Source of the DNA: Dictyobacter arantiisoli
GTDB lineage: Bacteria; Chloroflexota; Ktedonobacteria; Ktedonobacterales; Ktedonobacteraceae
Assembly: GCF_008326305.1 (NCBI RefSeq)
Contig: NZ_BIXY01000034.1
Span: 1-64,000 of the forward strand
DNA length: 64,000 nt
Reading direction: 5' to 3'
Shown piece by piece: positions 46,776 to 55,755 of this stretch (the stretch's first letter is position 1; each line of letters starts with the position of its first letter). A model generated the notes under the pieces. It worked only from the letters and a program-made list of their open reading frames with translations. It had not been told where the DNA came from and made no database searches. The translations under genes were made by a program, and so were the position numbers.

Positions 46776-49061
46776 ATGTGGACCTCTACGATGGATCTAG
46801 ACCAGAAGAAAGTTCTGCTCGCGCAGATGATTGGTCGCTTTTATCGCAACATTTATTTTTCTTCTTATTCGCCATTACAAGTCCAGAACGCGCCGCGTCA
46901 GTCACTGCCAGAGAATAGCTGGGTACGCGTACGCAATCGCCTCTCAGGTATCTGCGGTAGCGATCTCCACCTGCTTTACCATGGAGGAAGGGATCAGCGT
47001 GTTGCCTCAGCTGCTACTCCCAGTCAAAGCCATTATTATCCCGGCCATGAGGTGGTGGGCGAGGTTATTGAGATCGGGGATGATGTTCAGCGCTTGCAGG
47101 TAGGCGATCGAGTAGCACTACAATGGAAGCCCAATTGTGTGACGGCTGGTGTACAACCACCCTGTCATTCTTGCGCGCGTGGCAATTATAATTTATGCGA
47201 ACAGGGGACCTTTCTGGCTCCTCCCCCGTTGGGTGGTGGGTGGAGCGAAGAGATGCTACTCCATGAACAACAACTGTTCCGTGTACCATCCAGCCTGACC
47301 GATGAGCAGGCAGTAATGCTCGAACCAACCGCCATGGCAATTCATGCAGTCCTCCGCCATCTGCCCCAACCAGGCGATAAAGTCTTAATCATTGGTGCTG
47401 GCACGGTTGGATTGCTGATTCAACAAATCGTGCGTGCCCTGACCCCACAAACCGAGATCAGTGTGCTGGCACGCTATCCTTTTCAGGTGGAACGAGCCAC
47501 TCGTCTGGGCGCGGCACATATCATCTATCCACATGATGCCTATGTAGGCATCCAACGTGCGACCCAGGCCAAACTATATAATGGACTCTTTGGAAATCGC
47601 ACCCTTCAGGGCGGCTACGACGTAATCTACGATACGATCGGACAAAAGAATGGTCCATTAGAACGCAGTACATTGCATCATGCCTTGCGTTGGATTCGTT
47701 CTCAGGGAACCATCGTCGTTGTCGGTCTGCGGATGCAACCTATCGGTATCGATCTCACCCCCCTGTGGACCCAGGAAATTAACTTGCAGGGAAGCAACGC
47801 CCATGGTATGGAAGAGTGGCCGCTAGGCAGCGAGCATGAGGTCTCAACCTTCAAGGTGGCCTCCGAATTGATGATCCAGGGCAGCATTGCGCCAGAACAA
47901 TTGATCACCCATCATTTCGCTGTCAACAACTATAAACATGCCCTGCTAACCGCGTCCGATAAAGCTGAGAGCCGGGCCATCAAGGTCGTGTTCGATTATT
48001 CTCTTCTGCCAGCCTCGGTCGTGCCCAATGTGCGTGCCTCAGCCCCACGCATTCGCCGTCAATCCACCATCAACTTTATGGAAGAGTATCCGGAAACAGG
48101 TGAGCTTCTCACTGGCGAACGTCCACGCACGCGCAGTGGAGCCCTGGCTCAGACCATCGATCCTGCCCGGCGCTCATCATCACAGCCATTAACACCTGCC
48201 AATCGCAAAGAGATACCTTCAGCTCAACCCCATACCAAAGAGTTAGCCAAGTCTGCGCGCACAGCACAGGTAAGCCAGCAATATCACAACAATAATGATG
48301 ATGATGGCACTGGAGATACCGCCTCCGCTCTCCCTGCCGTTGGCAGGCGCGCCACAGGGAATCATCATTCCTATGTTCCTCAATCACATATGTCAGGAAA
48401 TATTGATGTCTCCAGACTCAAAGGAGATGAAAAAGGATCAGTGCCAGCGACATCAAATCATATTGAAGATGAGGCAAAGGCCGATCAGATCGAGCACACA
48501 CAATACTTTGTCAAACCACAGGCCATTCCACAAACCGAAAATGATCTTGACTTAAATTCTGATGCTACCGTCCGCGTATCCCGTTCAGAAGTAGCAGCTG
48601 CACTCAGTGCCGCAAAACTGAATTCGCATACAGCAGAAAACGCAGCAGCGGCGTCTGAGACCCCTGTAGAGATCGAGCAGGAGGTATCCGATAAAAAAGC
48701 AGACTATACAGCCAGAATCGGCGCTCAGGAGCTAGAAGAGCCTGAATTCACACAGAACAACGAGCAGACACAATGGGACGCAACAGAAAGAGATGCTATC
48801 GATCCTGTAGAGAACTATGATCCATTCTGGGAAGAGCAACTGTACCAACAGGATATACCAGAGGATTCTTTCCAGGAAGAGTATGCTGAAGTTAGCCTGG
48901 GTGATGAGTACGATCCCACCCCATCCCTGACTCCTGTCGAATCTGAGACAATCCCAGAAGTTGATGCGTTATCTTCTTCAGAGCAAGAAGCCAGACCTCG
49001 CACCATAGCAATCCAGCAAGCGCGCTCTCGCAATCGCAAAAAAAGGTCTGGCGGTCGCTAA
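46776..49061 (+). CDS. Zinc-dependent alcohol dehydrogenase-like protein with 350-residue disordered tail
   Basis: Residues 1-410 form a medium-chain dehydrogenase. The catalytic-zinc site is GICGSDLH and YYPGHEVVGEV, the structural-zinc cluster is CHSCARGNYNLC (a four-Cys lobe), and the nucleotide fold is LIIGAGTVGLLIQQI. Residues 411-761 show no fold signature: they are rich in Ser, Glu, Gln and Pro, become acidic, and end in Arg/Lys (ARSRNRKKRSGGR). The tail is in frame and has no internal start with a ribosome site that I can support, so it is a true extension. The substrate is unknown. MDR enzymes of the sorbitol/threonine dehydrogenase type are about 340-400 residues. Confidence 0.85.
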   Translation: MWTSTMDLDQKKVLLAQMIGRFYRNIYFSSYSPLQVQNAPRQSLPENSWVRVRNRLSGICGSDLHLLYHGGRDQRVASAATPSQSHYYPGHEVVGEVIEIGDDVQRLQVGDRVALQWKPNCVTAGVQPPCHSCARGNYNLCEQGTFLAPPPLGGGWSEEMLLHEQQLFRVPSSLTDEQAVMLEPTAMAIHAVLRHLPQPGDKVLIIGAGTVGLLIQQIVRALTPQTEISVLARYPFQVERATRLGAAHIIYPHDAYVGIQRATQAKLYNGLFGNRTLQGGYDVIYDTIGQKNGPLERSTLHHALRWIRSQGTIVVVGLRMQPIGIDLTPLWTQEINLQGSNAHGMEEWPLGSEHEVSTFKVASELMIQGSIAPEQLITHHFAVNNYKHALLTASDKAESRAIKVVFDYSLLPASVVPNVRASAPRIRRQSTINFMEEYPETGELLTGERPRTRSGALAQTIDPARRSSSQPLTPANRKEIPSAQPHTKELAKSARTAQVSQQYHNNNDDDGTGDTASALPAVGRRATGNHHSYVPQSHMSGNIDVSRLKGDEKGSVPATSNHIEDEAKADQIEHTQYFVKPQAIPQTENDLDLNSDATVRVSRSEVAAALSAAKLNSHTAENAAAASETPVEIEQEVSDKKADYTARIGAQELEEPEFTQNNEQTQWDATERDAIDPVENYDPFWEEQLYQQDIPEDSFQEEYAEVSLGDEYDPTPSLTPVESETIPEVDALSSSEQEARPRTIAIQQARSRNRKKRSGGR

Positions 49062-49226
49062 GAGCAGGAGAACTTTTCACAGAGACGATAGATCATCAAA
49101 GACCTTCACAGTACAACTGCTCTGTATATAAGCGAGCAATTTTATGCATCTGATCTGTCGTCTCATTTTTTGCGCCCCCATGGACATGGGAGCCCTGAGC
49201 AATACTAGTCACGCACGGAGTAGAAG

Positions 49227-50891
49227 ATGAGTAACAAGGAATCTCCATTCGCCCATGAGAGATCAGAGTCATTTAAGCCACAGCATCTACCATATTCACC
49301 ACAACCAGCACCAGCGGATTGGAATACCGCTCCATTTGAACCAGACCAGCCAGACGAAGTTCTCTATTCCAAACAAACAGCCCCCCGGCATGATCCCTCC
49401 CTACCATCACCGTCCGTGCATCCATTTTTACACCTGCCTGCTCGCTCATTAACACAAGAATCAAAACAGCCATCCTTGCGCCAATTCCAAGCCTATTCAA
49501 GCTCAATTCAGGATCAGATGCCGCCCGTTGAGCCAGTCACCACCACACCCGGGAATACCGCGCAGAGTCAGGTTACTTCATCCCAGCTGCCTGGACGCCG
49601 TCGTCGTCGCCAAACAAAGCCGCTCCTACTACTCGCGCTGGTCGTCTTGCTTCTGCTGAGCATCGGCGGCTCCATCCTGGGACAACGTTACTATTCTCCA
49701 GAGGTTTCAACGACACCGGTTGCCAAAACAACGATCAAAAAGACCACGGCCTTTGTCGCGCCTCCGCTGAGTAGTCAGCAGATAGATGATCTCAGGCACC
49801 TCTCCACCCATATGCAGGATCGACAGCTGGCTTACCTCTCTGTCGCCAGGATGAGTCTGGCGGAAGAAATTGGTCAGGTAATGATGGTTGAGTATCAGGA
49901 AAATAGCTACTCACCCGACCTGGATGCGATGGTCCATGATATGCATGCCGGTGGCGTCATTATGTATCAACGTCAGATCAATACGCTTGCACAGACCAGA
50001 GCGGATACTGCACGAATGCAAAAACGCGCGACTTTTCCGTTGTTGATCTCAGCCGATGAAGAGGGCTGGAACGTACATCGTCTCACGAATATTTATCCAC
50101 CACGCCTCTCGGCCCGCGATATCCATGACTCCGGTAGTACGACTGTTGCTGCCAGGGAAGGTACAAAGGTTGCGCACGATCTGCTCTCAGTTGGCATTAA
50201 TACAAACTTCGCGCCGGATGTTGACGTATCATCTAATGATGGCTATATCGGTTGGGATCAGCGCTCGTTCGGTTCGACCGCTGCGGATGTGATTAAATAT
50301 GTGGGCCCTTATATGAAAGCCATGCAAACAGGCGGTGTAATCGCAACCGTCAAACACTTTCCAGGACTGGGTAGCGCGCCAAAAACGACCGATCCCCATG
50401 CCGTCTTCGTCACCATCAACGAAACCAAACAACAGCTCTATGACAAGGATCTCTTGCCCTTTGAACACTTTATTCATGCCAGCGACAAAATGGAGCAACC
50501 GGGCATTGTCATGACGACAGATGAGTTTGTGCCCTCCATTGATCCTACCTACATTTCTGAACTTTCGCCAACCTTTGTAACAGACATTTTGCGTAAACAG
50601 ATTGGCTATAATGGCGTTATCGTGACGGACGCCCTGACGATGCTTGGGGTACAGGTCAATGGTCAACATGTGCCGCTGGCCGATGCGGGTGTGATGGCCC
50701 TGAAAGCTGGCAACGATCTACTCCTGGGACCTCAAAATGCCGCTGAGATGCGTGTAATGGTCACAGCTATCGAGAATGCGCTCAAGAATGGGGCCCTCTC
50801 CAAGAGCCGTCTCGATGATGCCGCTACCCACATCCTTACCCTCAAAATGGAGCGCGGCCTTGTCCCGGCGGTTCCACCAGCCAACTCCTGA
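49227..50891 (+). CDS. Membrane-anchored glycoside hydrolase family 3 protein (NagZ-like)
   Basis: The first ~125 residues are Pro/Ser/Gln-rich and disordered. A membrane anchor follows at about 132-155 (PLLLLALVVLLLLSIGGSI), placing the enzyme outside. From about residue 200 a GH3 barrel is seen: MHAGGVIMYQRQIN, FPLLISADEEGWNVHRL, GINTNFAPDVDV, VKHFPGLGS...TDPHA (the His/Asp general acid-base pair of the NagZ loop) and GVIVTDALTM with the nucleophile Asp. It probably releases beta-N-acetylhexosamines in wall turnover; the specificity is inferred from family. 554 residues, ATG 49227. Confidence 0.9.
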   Translation: MSNKESPFAHERSESFKPQHLPYSPQPAPADWNTAPFEPDQPDEVLYSKQTAPRHDPSLPSPSVHPFLHLPARSLTQESKQPSLRQFQAYSSSIQDQMPPVEPVTTTPGNTAQSQVTSSQLPGRRRRRQTKPLLLLALVVLLLLSIGGSILGQRYYSPEVSTTPVAKTTIKKTTAFVAPPLSSQQIDDLRHLSTHMQDRQLAYLSVARMSLAEEIGQVMMVEYQENSYSPDLDAMVHDMHAGGVIMYQRQINTLAQTRADTARMQKRATFPLLISADEEGWNVHRLTNIYPPRLSARDIHDSGSTTVAAREGTKVAHDLLSVGINTNFAPDVDVSSNDGYIGWDQRSFGSTAADVIKYVGPYMKAMQTGGVIATVKHFPGLGSAPKTTDPHAVFVTINETKQQLYDKDLLPFEHFIHASDKMEQPGIVMTTDEFVPSIDPTYISELSPTFVTDILRKQIGYNGVIVTDALTMLGVQVNGQHVPLADAGVMALKAGNDLLLGPQNAAEMRVMVTAIENALKNGALSKSRLDDAATHILTLKMERGLVPAVPPANS

Positions 50892-50919
50892 TATAGCCAG
50901 CTATAGCCAGGCAGGATCT

Positions 50920-51013
50920 CATGTAAAGGGCACAGAGGATACAGGGGGACCGGCAGTCCTCCTGCCAGGGGGTGGGGTGTGCCCCACTTTTCCTCTTCTC
51001 CCCCCAAAACCCT
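50920..51013. repeat. GC-rich intergenic repeat, copy 2 (inverted relative to copy 1)
   Basis: The minus strand here reads GGGGCACACCCCACCCCCTG and further GGCAGGAGGACTGCCGG, matching in order the motif in copy 1 at 12.6 kb. It separates the convergent GH3 and hspR genes. Confidence 0.55.
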
Positions 51014-51042
51014 TTATTTTCCCGAACGAAATGAACGTCGCA

Positions 51043-51414
51043 TTATGGCAATGTGCCACGCTGCAAGCGTTCGATAATATCCTTCAAACGCCGCGTCTCA
51101 ATTGCATGCTGTTCGCGCAAATGAGATATCTCATGTGCCAGATCCTCTTGCATCTTTTCCATCCCTTCCTTCATGTGCAGGATAGCTTCGACACCAGCCA
51201 GATTGACACCGAGATCACGCATCAAGCTACGAATGTGAATGACACGTTCGATATCTCGATCAGAATACAGTCGTGGGCTATGCGGGCTGCTACCCTTACG
51301 CGCAGGCGAGATCAGTCCCAAACGTTCGTAATGACGCAAGGTTTGCTCATGCACTTCAGCACGCTGAGCTGCCACGCTAATGATGTACCATGCGCCATCA
51401 CCATTCTCAGACAT
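51043..51414 (-). CDS. hspR: MerR-type heat-shock repressor (HspR-like)
   Basis: A 123-residue MerR-family regulator. YIISVAAQRAEVHEQTLRHY and ERLGLISPARKGSSPHSPRL are the helix-turn-helix and wing; RLYSDRDIERVIHIRSLMRD follows, and the C-terminal half is a coiled coil. HspR proteins bind HAIR sites before dnaK-type operons, with DnaK as co-repressor. It ends the grpE-dnaJ-hspR unit, 25 bp after dnaJ. The HAIR-like box upstream of grpE (53184-53204) supports this. Confidence 0.88.
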   Translation of the reverse strand: MSENGDGAWYIISVAAQRAEVHEQTLRHYERLGLISPARKGSSPHSPRLYSDRDIERVIHIRSLMRDLGVNLAGVEAILHMKEGMEKMQEDLAHEISHLREQHAIETRRLKDIIERLQRGTLP

Positions 51415-51439
51415 GATTTCTCACGCTCCTTTTATCGCG

Positions 51440-52480
51440 CTATGAGCGAGCTTCGACTCCGCGACTTCGTGCCAGTTGCTCAAACAGTTCTCGTTCTTCG
51501 GCAGAAAGTTGCATTGGTAATACAACCTTGACGTGGGCATAGAGGTTTCCATTTCCATCACCACGCAGATGTGGCATACCTTTGCCCGTCAAACGAAATT
51601 GCCGATCATTCTGTGTTTCAGATGGAATGGAGAGCAAGAGCCGACGCCCATCAGGAGTCGGAACCGCCACTTCGCCACCTAACATAGCTTTCACCAGTTC
51701 CACCTCCACACCCACATGCAAATCATCCCCTTTACGCTCAAAGGTCGCATCGGGCTTTACACTAATCACAAGAAACAGATCCCCACGCGGACCACCACCG
51801 ATGCCCGGTTGTCCTTCACCAGCCACGCGAATCTTCGAACCATTGTCCACACCAGCTGGAATTTTAACCTGAATACGCTTACTCTTGGGAATCTGCCCCT
51901 GGCCGCCGCAGCTACTACAACTGCGACCATTGACTTCACCTGTGCCACGGCAGGTTGGACACACCTCGGTAGACTGAATATTGAAGGTGCGTGAACCGCC
52001 GATATACGCTTCCTGTAGCGTTACCTCGACCGGCTGCTCAATATTATCGCCCGCGCGCCGCCGCAGATCCTCACGCATCCCCCCACCCATACTTGAGGAA
52101 CGAGCACCGGCGTTGCTCCGTCCAAAGAGGGCCTCAAAAAAGTCAGAGAAACCACTTGCACTGGACGGATCAAAGTCGAAGGGCGTGCCGCGCATACCAC
52201 CCGAACTATAGGTGCGCCGCCCGCCTCCAGCACCTGAGAAACTGGGGCCAAATTGCTCTTGCCAGTTGGGGCCTAGCGTATCATATTTCTTACGCTTATC
52301 CGCATCTGCGAGCACCTCATAGGCCTCATTGATCTCTTTGAACTTGTCCTCAGCCTTCTTATCGCCGGGATTGACGTCTGGATGATATTTCCGCGCAAGC
52401 TTACGAAAAGCTTTTTTTATGTCGTCCGCACTCGCGCCACGTGCGACACCCAATATTTTGTAATAATCTTTATAATCCAT
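51440..52480 (-). CDS. dnaJ: DnaJ/Hsp40 co-chaperone with half zinc domain
   Basis: A J-domain starts [17 protein letters not shown], with HPD at residues 33-35. A Gly/Phe-rich linker holds [20 protein letters not shown]. The zinc domain is reduced to CPTCRGTG and CSSCGGQG, two CxxCxGxG motifs instead of the four of classical DnaJ, so only one zinc is possible. The C-terminal substrate-binding domain ends in [19 protein letters not shown]. 346 residues. It stimulates DnaK ATPase and hands over clients. It is 62 bp downstream of grpE. Confidence 0.92.
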   Translation of the reverse strand: MDYKDYYKILGVARGASADDIKKAFRKLARKYHPDVNPGDKKAEDKFKEINEAYEVLADADKRKKYDTLGPNWQEQFGPSFSGAGGGRRTYSSGGMRGTPFDFDPSSASGFSDFFEALFGRSNAGARSSSMGGGMREDLRRRAGDNIEQPVEVTLQEAYIGGSRTFNIQSTEVCPTCRGTGEVNGRSCSSCGGQGQIPKSKRIQVKIPAGVDNGSKIRVAGEGQPGIGGGPRGDLFLVISVKPDATFERKGDDLHVGVEVELVKAMLGGEVAVPTPDGRRLLLSIPSETQNDRQFRLTGKGMPHLRGDGNGNLYAHVKVVLPMQLSAEERELFEQLARSRGVEARS

Positions 52481-52542
52481 GTCCCAGCCCTCTTAAAAAA
52501 TGCTGCCTACGAGATACTGATAGTACCTCGATCTAGCGGGCT

Positions 52543-53100
52543 TTACTTGTTCCCGACACTAACTTTGACGCGGGCAGGACGCAGTATCTCTTCGCCAAGG
52601 GTGTATCCTTTGCGCAGCTCTTCCAGAATAACTCCGTCGGGCTGATCGCTATCCTCAACGGCTTCTACTGCCTCATGCACGTAGGGATTAAAGGTCTCGC
52701 CGACCGTTGGAACCGCATTGAGCCCTTCACCACGCAGCACTTCATTCATCTGCCACTGAAGCATACGTAAAGTATGTTGTAACTGAGTTTTGTCCATAGT
52801 ATCTTCATAAATAAGAGCACGCTCTACATTATCTAATACCTCAAGTAATTTATTAAATACAGCCTTTTTTTGATAGAGAACACGATCTGTAACCATACGC
52901 TCCTGGCGTTTTCGGAAATTGTCCCAGTCAGCGCGTACATTGACATATTTATTCCAACTGTCGGCCGCCTCTTTTTTCGCCTGGGCCAGTTGCCCCTCTA
53001 ACTCAGCAATGCGCTGTACCTGATCGGCATCGCCGGTATTGAAAAACTGTTGCTCTATATTTTCTGATTGCTCAGCTGATTTATCGCGGTTATCTTCCAT
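52543..53100 (-). CDS. grpE: GrpE nucleotide-exchange factor
   Basis: GrpE releases ADP from DnaK. I start it at ATG 53098-53100 (MEDNRDKSAEQSENIEQQFF), which has GAGGAG about 13 bases upstream; the frame extends 8 codons further without a ribosome site. A long helix (IAELEGQLAQAKKEAADSWN) leads to WDNFRKRQERM and the four-helix bundle (FNKLLEVLDNVERAL), then a beta domain ending in GYTLGEEILRPARVKVSVG. 185 residues. First gene of the grpE-dnaJ-hspR unit; no dnaK is found in the window. Confidence 0.93.
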   Translation of the reverse strand: MEDNRDKSAEQSENIEQQFFNTGDADQVQRIAELEGQLAQAKKEAADSWNKYVNVRADWDNFRKRQERMVTDRVLYQKKAVFNKLLEVLDNVERALIYEDTMDKTQLQHTLRMLQWQMNEVLRGEGLNAVPTVGETFNPYVHEAVEAVEDSDQPDGVILEELRKGYTLGEEILRPARVKVSVGNK

Positions 53101-53174
53101 TATGCTTTTATCTCTCCTCAGCATGCTTTTCTATTACATTACTATAGGGATAGGCGTAACTTTATTATGTGTAC

Positions 53175-53204
53175 AGTATAAAACTTGAGCCATACACTGT
53201 CAAG
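53175..53204 (-). promoter_or_regulatory. grpE promoter with overlapping HAIR-like HspR operator
   Basis: On the minus strand TTGACA (53198-53203), a 17-base spacer and TATACT (53175-53180) make a near-consensus promoter. Overlaid on it, CTTGA-N11-TCAAG spans 53184-53204, a 21-bp site matching the arms of HAIR (CTTGAGT-N7-ACTCAAG). It covers the -35 box and half the spacer, the geometry of a repressor operator. Confidence 0.8.
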
Positions 53205-53290
53205 TTTCCAGCCCATAGAGTTCCCAGCAACAATACGCATTTAACCATTATTGCCGAAATTGAGATATTTTTGGTATTGACGTTTTTGGA

Positions 53291-53824
53291 TCAGGAGATT
53301 TCGTCGACGTGATAGAGGGCGGCAGCGGGACCATGAGGTTGATGATGGGTGCGAATGTAGAGTATGGCTCGTTCGGAGAGGCCAACCTGCTCGGCCAGTC
53401 GAGCACCTACTGCGGCATGATGCCAGGCATAACTCAGCGCTTGACGCCAGTGCGGCTGCTCATTGTACGCACTATTATCTGGCTCCATGACTGTACGGCG
53501 CAATAGGGATGGGGCGAGGTGCTTGCCCAGAACAATGACAGGGCGCGTCCAGAATGGAACTCGCCCTTCAGCTTTACCGACATCATGCAATAAGGCTGCC
53601 GCCAGTAAATCAGATTCCTGATTGCCACCAGCTAACAGACCACGACAGACCCGCAGACTATGCTGCTGATCCGCCGTTGACATGGTATAAAACAGAGGTA
53701 GAGCTGAGGCGGGAAGCCAGCGCGCCACCTCTGCATCATCTGCTCTGGTCAACGGAGGCACAAAACCAAGCTGTTGACGCACCTGCCGTAAGCGGTAGCG
53801 CACCGTTTTGAGCACCATCTTCAT
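53291..53824 (-). CDS. HD-domain hydrolase-like protein
   Basis: A 177-residue HD-superfamily protein. The signature is LHDVGKAEG with a His-Asp dyad at about 79-80, preceded by an upstream His in ADQQHSLRVC and followed by HHAAVGARLAEQV and THHQPHGPAAALYHVDEIS. These are metal-dependent phosphohydrolases; the substrate is unknown. It starts 11 bp after the site-2-protease gene and is probably the last gene of its operon. Confidence 0.82.
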   Translation of the reverse strand: MKMVLKTVRYRLRQVRQQLGFVPPLTRADDAEVARWLPASALPLFYTMSTADQQHSLRVCRGLLAGGNQESDLLAAALLHDVGKAEGRVPFWTRPVIVLGKHLAPSLLRRTVMEPDNSAYNEQPHWRQALSYAWHHAAVGARLAEQVGLSERAILYIRTHHQPHGPAAALYHVDEIS

Positions 53825-53835
53825 CTTGCCATGCC

Positions 53836-54564
53836 TTAAAAGTGCAACACAAAAAAACCATAGAAGTAAGGATACGTATCAGTCAGTGGGATACCTGATA
53901 CCAGCGAAGCCAGTAAGAATGCTCCCAAACGGATGTAGGCAGCCAGTTGAAACAAAAAGAAGTTTTGCATGTTCACAAACTGACCCAAAAATGGTAGGAA
54001 AAAGAAGAGAATGAGGATGATAAACGGTCCATAGGTCGCTGAGCGTGCAAATTGTACAGCTTGCTTACTGGGTAAGAGCGTATACACAATTTGATATCCA
54101 TCCAGAGGATAAAAAGGGAGAATGTTAAAGATCGCCAGACCGATGTTGACGGTCGCAAAAACGGTGAGCAATTTCAAGACAAAACTTAAGAGGATGTTTT
54201 GCTCGTAAAAAGGATAGAGAAAACGCGACAGCGCCGCTACCGCCAATCCGACAAGCAGGCTGAAAATGGGGCCAGCACAGGCCACCAGGAGGACACCAGT
54301 ATTTGCGCTGACACGCATCTTCCAGGGATCTGGCTTGACTGGTTTTCCCCAACCCAATCCGGTCATGGATTGAAAGGCGAGCACGATACACATCAGTAAG
54401 CCTACTGGTTCAATATGCGCGGATAAGCTCAAGGTTCGACGCTCGCTGGTATTTGGTGAGTGATCCCCCAACCAATAAGCCATCTGAGCGTGGGCCCATT
54501 CATGCAGTAATATCGCCACAAGGAACGAACCGATTATCATTAGTGCTAATAACACATCTAACAT
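53836..54564 (-). CDS. Site-2-protease-family (M50) membrane metalloprotease-like protein
   Basis: A 242-residue membrane protein. The zinc motif is HEWAH at residues 21-25 and the third ligand is in NILPFYPLDGYQ; several hydrophobic segments surround these. Members cleave substrates within the membrane, often regulators. It is coupled to the HD-domain gene (11 bp downstream) and to the metallo-beta-lactamase-fold gene (12 bp upstream). The substrate is unknown. Confidence 0.87.
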   Translation of the reverse strand: MLDVLLALMIIGSFLVAILLHEWAHAQMAYWLGDHSPNTSERRTLSLSAHIEPVGLLMCIVLAFQSMTGLGWGKPVKPDPWKMRVSANTGVLLVACAGPIFSLLVGLAVAALSRFLYPFYEQNILLSFVLKLLTVFATVNIGLAIFNILPFYPLDGYQIVYTLLPSKQAVQFARSATYGPFIILILFFFLPFLGQFVNMQNFFLFQLAAYIRLGAFLLASLVSGIPLTDTYPYFYGFFVLHF

Positions 54565-54576
54565 TCATTCACTCTT

Positions 54577-55497
54577 TCAAGCTAAAAGATCAATCTCCAT
54601 GCCTTCATATGCTGAGCGTGTCCGGGCGAAACTGGCGCAGGCCTCGGCCTCCATTGTATCCAATTGGTCATCATTATAGGTTGGCTCATGGTGAAAGAGG
54701 ATAAGTTGCTTCACCCGGGCACTTCTGGCAACATCAAGCGCCATGGTTACAGTGCTATGACCAAACCCATGCTTCATCTGCTGATAGTCGGCCGTTGTGT
54801 ATTGCGCATCGTGAATCAAGACGTCTGCCCCGGCAATAAAATCCAGGATAACCGGATCACAGCCGTCACTCCATTCTACGTCGGTCGCATAGACAACACT
54901 ATGACCTGCATGCTCTATACGATAAATAATAGCACCATTTAAGGGATGGCTGTGGGTAAAGCAGGCGATAACACGTGTTTCGCCACCTTGCGCTACGGAT
55001 AAGCTCGGGGTACGTGGGAAAAGGGTTGGCTCTGACTCACCATGGAGCCAGCGAATACACTGGGTATCCTCAATCGTATGAAAGGCACGCTGCGAAGGTA
55101 GATGACGTACATCTACTGGAAAATAGGGCGGCGACATTAACGGCACTAATAACTCTTCTATATTTTGATCAGCTAATTGAGGACCAAAGAGATGGAGATT
55201 GATACGTGGGTCAAAGAGGGGCGAGAAAAAAGGAAATCCTTGCAGATGATCCCCATGCCCATGTGTGATGAACAATGAGAGATAGCGAGTCGCTGATCCT
55301 TGTAATTGCTGCATTAAGCTAGCACCCAGGCCGATAATGCCACTTCCCGCATCGAAAATAAGCGTGTGCTCTCCTGCCTGGATTTCGACACAGGCGGTGT
55401 TGCCTCCATGGCGTAGCGTACCAGGACCAGGGGTGGGATAACTTCCACGCACGCCCCAAAAACGAATCAGAAAACGCGATTCCTCAACATTAGCCAT
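54577..55497 (-). CDS. Metallo-beta-lactamase-fold hydrolase (RNase Z/PhnP-like)
   Basis: A 306-residue MBL-fold enzyme. The start MANVEESRFLIRFWGVRGSYPTPG is typical of the group with GxRGS. Zinc ligands are visible in THGHGDHLQGFPFFSPL, the Asp-His pair SHPLNGAIIYRIEHAGHSVVYATD and DVLIHDAQYT; the last His is in LILFHHEPTY. Such proteins act on RNA ends, cyclic nucleotides or phosphonate intermediates; this cannot be told here. First gene of the operon with the M50 and HD genes. It is sited below a -10 box at 55548-55553. Confidence 0.88.
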   Translation of the reverse strand: MANVEESRFLIRFWGVRGSYPTPGPGTLRHGGNTACVEIQAGEHTLIFDAGSGIIGLGASLMQQLQGSATRYLSLFITHGHGDHLQGFPFFSPLFDPRINLHLFGPQLADQNIEELLVPLMSPPYFPVDVRHLPSQRAFHTIEDTQCIRWLHGESEPTLFPRTPSLSVAQGGETRVIACFTHSHPLNGAIIYRIEHAGHSVVYATDVEWSDGCDPVILDFIAGADVLIHDAQYTTADYQQMKHGFGHSTVTMALDVARSARVKQLILFHHEPTYNDDQLDTMEAEACASFARTRSAYEGMEIDLLA

Positions 55498-55547
55498 AAA
55501 AATATTGCTCCTACGCCACCAACTTTTTGTGATAAATGGCCCACCCT

Positions 55548-55575
55548 ATTATACCGTTTTGTGAAAGTATTGAAA
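55548..55575 (-). promoter_or_regulatory. Probable promoter of the MBL-M50-HD operon
   Basis: TATAAT (55548-55553, minus) with a weaker TTTCAA at 55570-55575, 16 bases apart, about 50 bp before the MBL-fold gene. Confidence 0.45.
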
Positions 55576-55755
55576 AGGTTGCTTCCTCTTAATTAATGAA
55601 ACGATTAAACAAGTTCATTCGTGAACTTATTGTTAAGTATAGGTTAACTACCGCATTTCTATCCTTGGAAATCATTTTCTTTCAACACTGTACTTCGACG
55701 AGGACGATAACGTCACGCACAGTATGCAAATACATTATCAGAGGAGAACAAACAT

